A stretch of 35,435 nt of DNA from Bacteroidota bacterium. Its GTDB lineage: Bacteria > Bacteroidota > Bacteroidia > Chitinophagales > Chitinophagaceae. The position numbers and the translations under genes are program-made. Where the stretch lies: assembly GCA_026391115.1 (NCBI GenBank), contig JAPLER010000078.1:1-35435 (forward strand), given 5' to 3'. A model generated the notes under the pieces. The model ran no database searches, had not been told where the DNA came from, and saw nothing but the letters and a program-made list of their open reading frames with translations. The stretch's first letter is position 1; each line of letters starts with the position of its first letter. Positions 16,737-25,287 of this stretch are shown here, in pieces.

Positions 16737-18308
16737 ATGGACATTAAGAAGATTAAAACATTAGGCGATTTAAAGAAAAGTGGCTACGCACCCATCTCTG
16801 TTAAAGAAGAAATAAGGAAAAACCTCATTTCAAAAATTCAGCAAAAAGAAAATCCTTTTGAAGGAATTATGGGTTACGAAGACACTGTAATTCCTGATAC
16901 AGAACGTGCTATTTTAAGTCGTCATAATATTTTATTTTTGGGTTTGCGTGGACAAGCCAAAACAAGAATGGCAAGGCAAATGGTGGAGTTGTTGGATGAG
17001 TATATTCCTTATATCACAGGCAGTGACGTGAATGATGACCCATTAAAACCGATGACAAAATATGCAAAAGATTTAATTGCAGAAATGGGCGATAAAACTC
17101 CCATTTCTTTTATGCACAGAAGTGAGCGTTATGGAGAAAAGTTAGCAACGCCAGATGTAAGTGTAGCAGATCTTATAGGCGATATTGATCCTATTAAAGC
17201 TGCTAATTTAAAACTACATTTTGCAGATGAAAGAGTGATTCATTATGGCATAATTCCACGCAGTAACCGAGGTATTTTTGTGATTAATGAATTGCCTGAT
17301 TTACAAGCTCGTATTCAAGTAGCATTGTTTAATATTTTACAAGAAGGTGATATACAAATTCGTGGGTTCAAATTGCGAATGCCTTTGGATATATTGTTTG
17401 TATTTACTGCTAATCCTGAGGATTATACTAATCGTGGTAGTATCGTTACTCCGTTGAAAGATAGAATTGAAAGCCAGATTTTAACGCACTATCCAAAGTC
17501 TATTGAAACATCATTGGCTATTACAGAACAAGAGGCAAATATTAGTGTTGAACAAGCAGATAAAGTTGTTGTAAGTGACATCATTAAACGCGTGATTGAA
17601 CAAGTTGCTTTTGAAGCCAGAAGCAATGAATATGTTGATAAAAAAAGTGGTGTTAGTGCAAGGCTAACTATTGCTGCGTTTGAGAATGCAGTAAGTAGTG
17701 CAGAAAGAAGAGCTATTATCAATAATGAAAAAAATACACAGGTTTGGATGAGTGATTTAGTGGGCATCATTCCATCTATTACTGGTAAAATTGAATTGGT
17801 GTATGAAGGTGAACAAGAAGGCCCTTATCAAGTTGCCATCAACCTGATTGAAAAATCTATTAGAACTATTTTTGTTCAATATTTTCCTAATCCCGAACAA
17901 CTAAAAAAACGCAAACCAACAGGCAAAGCAAGTGCTGATGCCAAAGAAGTTGAAAACCCCTACAAAGCAATCACACGTTGGTTTGATGCAGGAAATCATT
18001 TAGACATTTTGTTAGATATGAGCGATGAAGCCAAGCTTGCTGCTTTGTATAAAGTAGATGGTTTGTATGCTTTGGTTAAAAAATATTATCCGCAAGGAAA
18101 AGAAAAGGAAACTGCTTTGCTGATGGAGTTTGTGTTACACGGTTTTGCTGCATATTCTTTAATCAGTAAAAAAACAATTGGAGGTAAAATTGAGTTTAAG
18201 GATTTAATGGGAAGTATGATGGATTTAAGTAATTTAAAAATGGATGATGAAGAAGATTATAGCTTAAGTATAAATTATTTCGTGTATAAGTATGAGTACT
18301 ATTGCTAA
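16737..18308 (+). CDS. MoxR/magnesium-chelatase-like AAA+ ATPase
   Basis: A 523-residue ATPase expected to work with the VWA protein encoded upstream. The Walker A is unusual: GLRGQAKT at 69-76 (GxxGxAKT), as in the magnesium-chelatase-like branch. The Walker B position reads FVINE (181-185), with Asn in place of the usual Asp. Sensor 1 is 'FTANPEDY' (~223-230), followed by 'GSIVTPLKDRIESQI' with an arginine-finger-like Arg. The C-terminal third is helical. The final residues (INYFVYKYEYYC) are atypical and could reflect a late change of frame. The function of the pair is unknown. Confidence 0.85.
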   Translation: MDIKKIKTLGDLKKSGYAPISVKEEIRKNLISKIQQKENPFEGIMGYEDTVIPDTERAILSRHNILFLGLRGQAKTRMARQMVELLDEYIPYITGSDVNDDPLKPMTKYAKDLIAEMGDKTPISFMHRSERYGEKLATPDVSVADLIGDIDPIKAANLKLHFADERVIHYGIIPRSNRGIFVINELPDLQARIQVALFNILQEGDIQIRGFKLRMPLDILFVFTANPEDYTNRGSIVTPLKDRIESQILTHYPKSIETSLAITEQEANISVEQADKVVVSDIIKRVIEQVAFEARSNEYVDKKSGVSARLTIAAFENAVSSAERRAIINNEKNTQVWMSDLVGIIPSITGKIELVYEGEQEGPYQVAINLIEKSIRTIFVQYFPNPEQLKKRKPTGKASADAKEVENPYKAITRWFDAGNHLDILLDMSDEAKLAALYKVDGLYALVKKYYPQGKEKETALLMEFVLHGFAAYSLISKKTIGGKIEFKDLMGSMMDLSNLKMDDEEDYSLSINYFVYKYEYYC

Positions 18309-18670
18309 TATTGTTAATAGTCAGAAATTAATGCTTAAAATTCATAAAATAACTTCCCATTCAATTTAAATAAAAGCAAAATTTATAACGCCCTAACCCT
18401 AACTGAAGCACAATAAATAACTGTCTAGTCCTGAAAAAAGTTGACTGGTTAAGTGATAAAATCTTTGTATTGGTTGATTAAGATAAATCATCCTAAATAA
18501 AGTTGATTAAATAGGTTTTTACTCGTGTGTTGGAAAAGATTGTTTTTTGTAGCCATTAACAGCTAAAAACACCCTTTTTTTGGGGGTGTATTTACCCTTT
18601 TTTTGAGTGTTTTACTCCTCGTTTTTATAAAAAAAAACTTATGCAATTTTACGTTATGGTGTGTATGGCA
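18309..18670. other. 362-nt gap between AAA+ ATPase and ABC-transporter operon
   Basis: No credible gene. It contains a degenerate direct repeat: TCCTGAAAAAAGTTGAC near 18430 and TCCTAAATAAAGTTGAT near 18492. The first is preceded by CTGTCTAG. It could be the worn end of an insertion sequence, but no transposase remains. A terminator hairpin at 18565 and a further ACCCTTTTTTT tract follow. Confidence 0.5.
18565..18589 (-). terminator. Intrinsic terminator of the Wzi/ABC operon
   Basis: Read on the minus strand: ACACCC and GGGTGT arms enclose a 9-nt loop and are followed by TTTTT. It lies about 80 nt downstream of the ABC ATPase stop. The T-rich loop makes a weaker plus-strand terminator also possible. 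Confidence 0.7.
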
Positions 18671-19417
18671 TTAAAACCACCCAAAAACATCGGTAGATTG
18701 TAGTTGTATTTTTTGTGTGGCATTCACATCTTTTATAATAGTGCCTTCTTGCATTTGAATAATTCTATTGCCATATTGTGTGGCTTCTTTAAGGTTGTGC
18801 GTTACTAGTATAGCTGTAAGTTGGAGTTGTGTAATTAATGTTTGGGCAGTATGCATTACTGTAGCTGCACTTTTAGGGTCTAGTGCTGCGGTGGGTTCGT
18901 CTAGCAACAGTATTTTACTATTGTCCATTACACTCATTAATAGTGTAAGTGCCTGGCGTTGTCCACCACTAAGGCTGCCTACTGGTTGGTTTATTTTGTT
19001 TTCTAAACCCATATCCAGTATTGCAATGTTGTCTTTTATGGTATTAATAAAATTGGTTGAAGTGCCTATGGTTATTGACTTTGATTGTGTGCGTAAAGCT
19101 GCCAGGCGAAAATTATCTATAATGCTTAATTCGGGGGCTGTGCCTTGCAATGGATTTTGAAACACGCGGCTCAACCATTTGGCTCGTTCATAATCTTGCA
19201 GCTTTGTTACATCATTTCCATCAATAACAATACTACCCTCATCTACCAAAAAACTACCAGCAATGGCATTGAGCAAAGTAGATTTTCCACTACCATTACT
19301 GCCTACAATAACAAGATAATCTTTATTGTTAATAGTTAAAGAAACATTGCTAAGTGCAAGTACAGCTGTTGCTTGGTTTTTATTAAAAGTTTTTGATATG
19401 TTAGATAAGGTGATCAA
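18671..19417 (-). CDS. ABC transporter ATP-binding protein
   Basis: A 248-residue ABC ATPase. Walker A GSNGSGKST is at 39-47, the signature LSGGQ sits before 'RQALTLLM', and the Walker B is 'ILLLDEPTAALDP', followed by the switch His in 'ILVTHN'. It overlaps the permease gene by 4 nt (ATGA), so it is its partner. In the family with this permease type and a PF04392-like binding protein (encoded at 25288), known members take up tryptophan/tyrosine or other small organic solutes. The substrate here is an inference only. A terminator follows at 18565. Confidence 0.93.
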   Translation of the reverse strand: MITLSNISKTFNKNQATAVLALSNVSLTINNKDYLVIVGSNGSGKSTLLNAIAGSFLVDEGSIVIDGNDVTKLQDYERAKWLSRVFQNPLQGTAPELSIIDNFRLAALRTQSKSITIGTSTNFINTIKDNIAILDMGLENKINQPVGSLSGGQRQALTLLMSVMDNSKILLLDEPTAALDPKSAATVMHTAQTLITQLQLTAILVTHNLKEATQYGNRIIQMQEGTIIKDVNATQKIQLQSTDVFGWF

Positions 19418-20280
19418 CTTTTGGAAGATTTAATTTTTGTAACCACAACTATTACTAAAACAAATAGTGCTGTTGTCAGTTTTAATAAATTTGGATTAAC
19501 ACCTATTGCCAATGTTACTGCAAGAACCAATTGAAAAATAATACTACCTGCAATAACCAGCAATAATTGCTTTGATAAAGAGGTTACTTTAAAAACACTT
19601 TTTAAAGCATCTGCTATCAACACACTGCCAAGCCCAGTAATAACTATGCCTATGCCCATATTAATATCGGCATAAAACTGATTTTGTGTGATTAAAAAAC
19701 CAGCAAATGCAGTAAGTGCATTTGATATGGCTAGTCCAAAAATCTTCATTTTGTTATCGCTTACACCCAATGCCCTTACCATAGCACTATTGTTGCCTGT
19801 GGCACGCATAGCAATGCCAAAATCGGTTTTTAATAAATAAGCAATTATTGTAGTTATAACTGCAATAATTATAGTAACAATAATGAGTGAATTATAATTA
19901 CTGTTAGATAAAATATGTAGCGATGAAAATATATTTTTGGTATCTATTAATGGCAAATTGCTACGCCCCATAATAGTTAGGTTAATAGAGTATAATGCTG
20001 TCATAACAAGTATTCCAGCCAATAGTGCATCTATTTTAAACCTAGTGTGTATAATAGCTGTGCAAATGCCTGCCATAGCACCACATAGTATTACTGTGGG
20101 TATAATAATGTAAATAGGAATATGTTGTGTAAGCATTACAGCACTTACTACAGCACCAAGTGTGTAACTCCCATCTGTAGTAATATCGGGTATATTGAAA
20201 ATTTTCATACTCATAAAAATTCCCAATGCCATTGATGATAAACACAAGCCTAAAATAATTGCTGATATATATGCTTCCAT
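19414..20280 (-). CDS. ABC transporter permease (BPD_transp_2-like)
   Basis: A 288-residue, very hydrophobic protein with about eight or nine predicted membrane segments. The N-terminus 'FNIPDITTDGSYTLGAVVSA' is characteristic of the permease family paired with TrpX/PF04392-type binding proteins (putative aromatic amino acid or related uptake). 'MRATGNNSAMVRALGVSDNKMKIFGLAISN' is the cytoplasmic coupling-loop region typical of branched-chain-type permeases. It begins 3 nt after the stop of the Wzi-like gene and overlaps the ATPase gene by 4 nt. Confidence 0.9.
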   Translation of the reverse strand: MEAYISAIILGLCLSSMALGIFMSMKIFNIPDITTDGSYTLGAVVSAVMLTQHIPIYIIIPTVILCGAMAGICTAIIHTRFKIDALLAGILVMTALYSINLTIMGRSNLPLIDTKNIFSSLHILSNSNYNSLIIVTIIIAVITTIIAYLLKTDFGIAMRATGNNSAMVRALGVSDNKMKIFGLAISNALTAFAGFLITQNQFYADINMGIGIVITGLGSVLIADALKSVFKVTSLSKQLLLVIAGSIIFQLVLAVTLAIGVNPNLLKLTTALFVLVIVVVTKIKSSKS

Positions 20281-20283
20281 TAA

Positions 20284-21978
20284 TTAAAAATCATATTCTC
20301 TCTTTCTTAAATTCATTCTAAAACCTACATTAAAAATATTGTTGGTTGTAGATGGTGTACCTTCAATTTTATTGGCTCTTATAATGTAGTCTGCATCTAT
20401 AAAAACATTTGGAAGCAGCTCGTAGCTTGCACTTGCTTGTGCCAATACTGTAGTGCTTTTTAAACCGTTGCCTGTTTTCCAGCCATAGTCGTAAGGTCTA
20501 TTAAAGTAAGATGAAAAAATATTTGAACCAAAATTAATACCTGCACTATCTAGACCTTGCACAAAGTAAATTAACTTGCCTTGCAATTGTAATTTAGGTA
20601 TGGGTTGATATTTTAGTATACCAATTACTTCTTTAAAGTTGGCTCCTAAAGGATGTGCTAATGCTTGATTGTAATGTGTAAAAGAACTATAATTATCTTT
20701 TGATGTATAAACAAATGGACGTACCAAATTTACTTCTGCCTGTAAGTCTAAATTTGGTATTCCAAACAAGTCTATGCTTTTAACACCTAGTTGCAATGCT
20801 TGTTTGTTTGCCCAAAAACCTTTGCTATATTTTAGTACTTCGCCCAAAACAAATTCGTTGATAATAACTTGTCCATATAGCTGATGCTTTTTTGCAACAT
20901 TGGCTTTTACATTTAACCCAATTGTTGCTTTATCTGGGCTACCCAATTGATGACCTAACGCAACACTAAATATCATTGGATTCAAGTAATTCAAGTCATA
21001 TCCATTTTTTCTACCAAACATAATGTGTTCAAAAAAGCCCACATTTAACCATTTTGTAACTTGTAAGTCTAGGCAATGAAATGTCATATATTTTTTGGGA
21101 TAAAGTGTATCAACACCTTGTGGTATATCGCTTCTATTAACCATTTGAGCAAATAAGTTGTAGTAGTTAAATTTCCAAAAACGTGCATTTACTTTTAAGA
21201 ATAAATAGTTATTGCTAAAGTCGCTCAATATTAAACTTCTATAACCATTGCCAATAAAAACTTTATCAAAAGCAAACTGCATATCTATACCTTTTGCAGC
21301 ATTAAACATAATACCACCTTTAACCTCAAATAAGTCCAAAGGTTGTGTAGAACCTGCACTAATATTGCCTTTAAAGTAACCCAAGCCAGGAACAGCTGTA
21401 TTGGCTGTTGTATAATTTCTTGCATATAATGGCATTCTCATTTGATTATCTGTAGCATAAGTATAGTAACCAATTTTGTTGGTAAACTGCCCACGCCATT
21501 GAGCAATTTCACGAGAGTTATTATAAACTTTAGCATTTGAAGCACTTTCTTTTCCAAACTGAAAGTTATACATTAGATGAGAATAGAAAGAAAAATCGCC
21601 ACGCTTTACACCAAAATAAAATGGAGCATCTAAATGCTTTTTACTCCACAGGTTTTTAAATTGCAAAGAGGTATCTCCAAGTCCTTTACGCCAATCAAAA
21701 TTATCTTTTAGACAAATGTCCAAATTATATTTATCTACTTTACTTAATTTAATTTTTCCTGTTTTTTGCAAGCTGTCAATAAACTCTAGTCTTTGTGTCA
21801 ATATCTTTCTGTCAAAGGGTTTTATACAACTAAAGTTTAATACACTATCTCGTTGTAGTTTTATTTCCATACGCTCAATAAAATTATACTGGCGAGAACC
21901 TAGTTCAATAAAATCGGCTTGTGCAACCACTGTTGTAGAAACAACAAAACAAGCAATGACAAATAAAAATTTTCTCAT
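20284..21978 (-). CDS. Wzi/RemB-like outer-membrane beta-barrel protein
   Basis: A 564-residue protein with a cleavable signal peptide (MRKFLFVIACFVVSTTVVAQ) and a mature part of many amphipathic strands ending in 'NVGFRMNLRKREYDF'. The layout and segments such as 'GIDMQFAFDKVFIGNGYRSLILSD' resemble the capsule-assembly Wzi family, which in Bacteroidota includes the gliding-related protein RemB. An outer-membrane location is expected. It is the first gene of a minus-strand run with the ABC permease and ATPase (3-nt gap), an unusual pairing. The family call is by pattern and moderately sure. Confidence 0.75.
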   Translation of the reverse strand: MRKFLFVIACFVVSTTVVAQADFIELGSRQYNFIERMEIKLQRDSVLNFSCIKPFDRKILTQRLEFIDSLQKTGKIKLSKVDKYNLDICLKDNFDWRKGLGDTSLQFKNLWSKKHLDAPFYFGVKRGDFSFYSHLMYNFQFGKESASNAKVYNNSREIAQWRGQFTNKIGYYTYATDNQMRMPLYARNYTTANTAVPGLGYFKGNISAGSTQPLDLFEVKGGIMFNAAKGIDMQFAFDKVFIGNGYRSLILSDFSNNYLFLKVNARFWKFNYYNLFAQMVNRSDIPQGVDTLYPKKYMTFHCLDLQVTKWLNVGFFEHIMFGRKNGYDLNYLNPMIFSVALGHQLGSPDKATIGLNVKANVAKKHQLYGQVIINEFVLGEVLKYSKGFWANKQALQLGVKSIDLFGIPNLDLQAEVNLVRPFVYTSKDNYSSFTHYNQALAHPLGANFKEVIGILKYQPIPKLQLQGKLIYFVQGLDSAGINFGSNIFSSYFNRPYDYGWKTGNGLKSTTVLAQASASYELLPNVFIDADYIIRANKIEGTPSTTNNIFNVGFRMNLRKREYDF

Positions 21979-22089
21979 ATTGTGTAGTTATATTTTTCAA
22001 AAGTATGAGTTGCAACAGACTTTACTACATTAATAGTAAAGTTTTTGCATTAAAACTTCAAACAGTTTAACTTAATTTGCCAACTACTT

Positions 22090-24033
22090 ATGCAGTTATC
22101 CATCATTATAGTTAATTACAATGTAAAATATTTTTTAGAACAGTGTTTGCACAGTGTTGTAAAAGCTATTGAAGGCATACATGCAGAAGTAATAGTTGTT
22201 GACAATGATAGTAAAGATGGGAGTGTGGCTTATTTGCAACCTCTTTTTCCGAGAGTAAAATTTATTGCTAGCAAAACAAATGATGGCTTTGCCAAAGCCA
22301 ATAATAAAGCAATTGAATTTTGTAAAGGAGATTATATTTTATTTTTGAATCCAGATACAATTGTGCCAGAAGAGTGCTTTAAAAACTGCATCAACTTTTT
22401 TAAACAACATCAAGATTGTGGTGCGTTGGGTGTGCAAATGATTGATGGTACAGGCAATTTTTTACCAGAAAGCAAACGCTCGTTTCCATCGCTAAGTGCA
22501 GCATTTTACAAGTTAACAGGTTTATCAATTATTTTTCCGAAAAGTAAAACTTTTAATGCTTATGCACTTGGACATTTGCCTACAAATGAAAGTTATGAAG
22601 TAGATGTTTTGGCTGGAGCTTTTATGATGCTCAGTAAGGCTGTAATTGAATCCACACAAGGTTTTGACGAATCTTACTTTATGTATGGAGAAGATATTGA
22701 TTTAAGCTATAAAGTACAACAAGCAGGGTATAAAAATTACTATTTTGGACAGCAACAAATTATTCACTTTAAAGGAGAAAGTACAAAAAGAGGCAGCTTG
22801 AACTATGTAAGAATGTTTTATAATGCTATGAGCATTTTTGTAAAAAAACATTACAGTGGTAGCAAAGCAACTTTCTTTTCTTTAATTATAAATATTGCTA
22901 TTTGGTGCAGGGCATTGGTAAGTATTTTGCAAAACATCATTAGCAAAAGTGGAATGCTATTGTTTGATGCTTTTGTGGTGAGTGTAAGTTTATATTTTAC
23001 CAAATTTTTATGGGAAAGTAGAATAACAGAAGGTACCAAATTTACAAGTACATTAGCTCAATATTATATACCATTATTCACTATAGTTTTTATTATTGGT
23101 GCTTTGTTAAGTGGTATTTACGATAACCTATATAAACCATCAAAAGCTTTTATAGCTTCGGTTTCAGCTGTTGTTATTATGCTGGCAGTATATAGTTTAA
23201 TGCCTGAATATTGGCGATTTTCACGAGGTGTAATTTTAGCTGGTGGTATATTAAGTGGTGTTACGGTTACATTAATGCGTTGGTTATTTATTCAGTTAAA
23301 TCTATTGAAAGATGTAGAAGCAGATAAATATAAACAACTAGTAATTGTTGGTAGCAATGCAGAACAAATACAAGCCTTGCACTTTATTGAAAAGGATGAT
23401 ATTGAAAATAAGTTTTTGGGTAGAATAGGCTTAAAAGAGAATGAAGAAAATGCCATTGGGAGTGTTAATAACATTGCATCTTTAAGTAAGCAAATAGGTT
23501 TTGGTGAAATTATTTTTTGTGAAGGAAATTTGAGTTTTAACGATATTATTTCAACTATAGTATTACTTAAAAACAAAAAAATTGGCTTTAGGTTTTTTGC
23601 AAAAAAAAGTCATTGTATTGTAGGCAGTGATAGCAAAACTACAACAGGAGAAGCCATTACTGCAGATGGGCATTTTGCATTGTCTAGCCCCTATCAACAA
23701 AGAATGAAAAGAATGGTAGATATATGGATTGCATTGATACTAATCGCAACTTATCCTTTGCAGTTATTTTTCTATAAAAATGCAACTATAGTTTTTAAAA
23801 GCACTTGGCAAGTAATTTTTGGCAAACGCACTTGGGTGGGTTATTCTAGTTTTCAAAACAAACTGCCACTTATACCCAATGGCTATTTAACACCAAATGG
23901 ATACAGCAATAATGGAAAATTTGAATTGAACATTAATGTACTTAAAAAAACAGACGCACTTTATGCAAGAGAGTATGATTGGTTGCAAGATGTTAAGATA
24001 ATTTATAATAACTATAAAAATATTGGTTTATAA
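22090..24033 (+). CDS. GT2 glycosyltransferase fused to a polyprenyl-sugar-transferase-like membrane region
   Basis: A 647-residue fusion. Residues 1-~240 are a GT-A fold family 2 transferase of the WbbL/rhamnosyltransferase type: 'LSIIIVNYNVKYFLEQC', 'EVIVVDNDSKDGS', 'LFLNPDTIVP' (DxD-like) and 'FDESYFMYGEDIDLSYK'. From ~270 come several membrane segments, then a Rossmann-like region (QLVIVGSNAEQ) as in WcaJ-type initiating transferases. The last part begins 'QQRMKRMVDIWIALI' like a sugar-phosphate transferase. It keeps 'FGKRTWVGY' but lacks a complete catalytic segment. Probably a cell-surface polysaccharide enzyme at the inner membrane. The second half may be a structural remnant. Confidence 0.85.
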   Translation: MQLSIIIVNYNVKYFLEQCLHSVVKAIEGIHAEVIVVDNDSKDGSVAYLQPLFPRVKFIASKTNDGFAKANNKAIEFCKGDYILFLNPDTIVPEECFKNCINFFKQHQDCGALGVQMIDGTGNFLPESKRSFPSLSAAFYKLTGLSIIFPKSKTFNAYALGHLPTNESYEVDVLAGAFMMLSKAVIESTQGFDESYFMYGEDIDLSYKVQQAGYKNYYFGQQQIIHFKGESTKRGSLNYVRMFYNAMSIFVKKHYSGSKATFFSLIINIAIWCRALVSILQNIISKSGMLLFDAFVVSVSLYFTKFLWESRITEGTKFTSTLAQYYIPLFTIVFIIGALLSGIYDNLYKPSKAFIASVSAVVIMLAVYSLMPEYWRFSRGVILAGGILSGVTVTLMRWLFIQLNLLKDVEADKYKQLVIVGSNAEQIQALHFIEKDDIENKFLGRIGLKENEENAIGSVNNIASLSKQIGFGEIIFCEGNLSFNDIISTIVLLKNKKIGFRFFAKKSHCIVGSDSKTTTGEAITADGHFALSSPYQQRMKRMVDIWIALILIATYPLQLFFYKNATIVFKSTWQVIFGKRTWVGYSSFQNKLPLIPNGYLTPNGYSNNGKFELNINVLKKTDALYAREYDWLQDVKIIYNNYKNIGL

Positions 24034-24041
24034 TTTTTTGC

Positions 24042-25052
24042 TTACAAAAGCAAACCCTCTATTTTTTTAAACCTTTCAGCAGCAGACAATCCTTCCCACA
24101 AAATTTTATAAATAGTATTTGCAATAGGTATACTTGCGTTTACATCATTATTTTTTATATAAATACACTTGCTTGCATTGTATCCTTCTGCAACCATATT
24201 CAACTCTAATTGTGCAGCTTTAACACTATAACCCTTACCAATCATATTACCAAATGTTCTATTTCTACTGTATAAGCTGTAACACGTTACCAGCAAGTCT
24301 CCCAAATAAACACTGCTAGAATAGTTTATCTTTTTTTGTTCTTCTTCGGTTTCATTATTCCATACCAATTGCTTTAAAAATCTTACCATTTCATCTGCAG
24401 CATTGGTTATATAAACACTTAAAAAATTATCACCATACTCTAACCCATGTGCAATACCAGCACCCAATGCATATATATTTTTTAGGATAGCAGCATATTG
24501 CACACCTATTACATCATGATTGGTTACAACATTCAAATATTCTGTTTTAAAAAAGTTGCCAAGTTGTTTTGCTGTAGCTTCGTTAATACCACTAAAAGTC
24601 AAGTAGCTCAACTTTTCAGAAGCTACTTCTTCCGCATGGCAAGGACCCAAAACAGTGTAATAGTTATCAATACTAAAATTAAATTCCTCTTTTAGAAAAT
24701 CGTTTAATAATTGATTTTTTGCAGGTAAAATTCCTTTAATTGCTGAAATGATTTTTTTGCCTTGCAAAGCGTTTTTATCCAATTGTTGCAAAGCACTTTC
24801 AGCATATGCACTTGGTGTAGCAATTACCAAAACATCACTATTAGCAACAGTTTCAGCAATATTGCTGCTTAGTGTAAGTTGATTGGTGTTAAAGTAGGCA
24901 CTATGTAAATAATGTGGATTATGATGTCTGGTTTTAATGGTTTTTATTGTATCATTATTTCTAATCCACCAATTGATGTTATTTCCATTATCTGTTAAAA
25001 GTTTAGCCAAAGCAGTAGCCCAACTTCCACTTCCAATTAATCCATATTGCAT
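24042..25052 (-). CDS. gpsA: Glycerol-3-phosphate dehydrogenase [NAD(P)+]
   Basis: Reduces dihydroxyacetone phosphate to sn-glycerol-3-phosphate for phospholipid synthesis. The start at 25052 gives 'MQYGLIGSGSWATALAKLL', the standard N-terminal Rossmann motif (GSGSWATA), and a 336-residue protein of normal length. The in-frame ATG 20 codons earlier adds residues with no family counterpart. The conserved 'LGPCHAEEVA', the catalytic-lysine segment 'ILKNIYALGAGIAHG' and 'YLGDLLVTCYS' are present. It converges with the glycosyltransferase gene, with only 8 nt between stops. Confidence 0.95.
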   Translation of the reverse strand: MQYGLIGSGSWATALAKLLTDNGNNINWWIRNNDTIKTIKTRHHNPHYLHSAYFNTNQLTLSSNIAETVANSDVLVIATPSAYAESALQQLDKNALQGKKIISAIKGILPAKNQLLNDFLKEEFNFSIDNYYTVLGPCHAEEVASEKLSYLTFSGINEATAKQLGNFFKTEYLNVVTNHDVIGVQYAAILKNIYALGAGIAHGLEYGDNFLSVYITNAADEMVRFLKQLVWNNETEEEQKKINYSSSVYLGDLLVTCYSLYSRNRTFGNMIGKGYSVKAAQLELNMVAEGYNASKCIYIKNNDVNASIPIANTIYKILWEGLSAAERFKKIEGLLL

Positions 25053-25120
25053 AGCAGTTATATTTGTTAAAGCAAATGTAAATTGTTGTTTGCCACATAG
25101 CACACAGTTCAATAATTTTT

Positions 25121-25143
25121 ATTAAAATGCTTTGCATTTTAAT
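25121..25143. promoter_or_regulatory. 23-bp palindrome in the gpsA / binding-protein divergent gap
   Basis: Perfect arms ATTAAAATGC and GCATTTTAAT around a TTT centre. It lies 69 nt upstream of the gpsA start and 145 nt before the substrate-binding protein start, so it could be an operator for either gene. It is AT-rich, so significance is uncertain. Confidence 0.35.
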
Positions 25144-25287
25144 TTTACTATTGTTCAGGCTGTATAGCTACTATTTTACTTTAGTGGCGTTGGCACCATT
25201 CAGCATTTGCAGTTTTATTCATCAAAACACATAGCTGTAAAATAATATAACAACAACATGCCCCCCCAAAACTGTAAACAAAATACT

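Noticed and set aside
24037..24054. TTTGCTT/AAGCAAA hairpin as terminator for the glycosyltransferase or gpsA
   Set aside because: No T-run follows the stem on either strand, and it overlaps the gpsA stop.
25053..25112. 20-residue N-terminal extension of GpsA
   Set aside because: The Rossmann motif of the family starts directly at the internal Met (25052); the extension has no counterpart.
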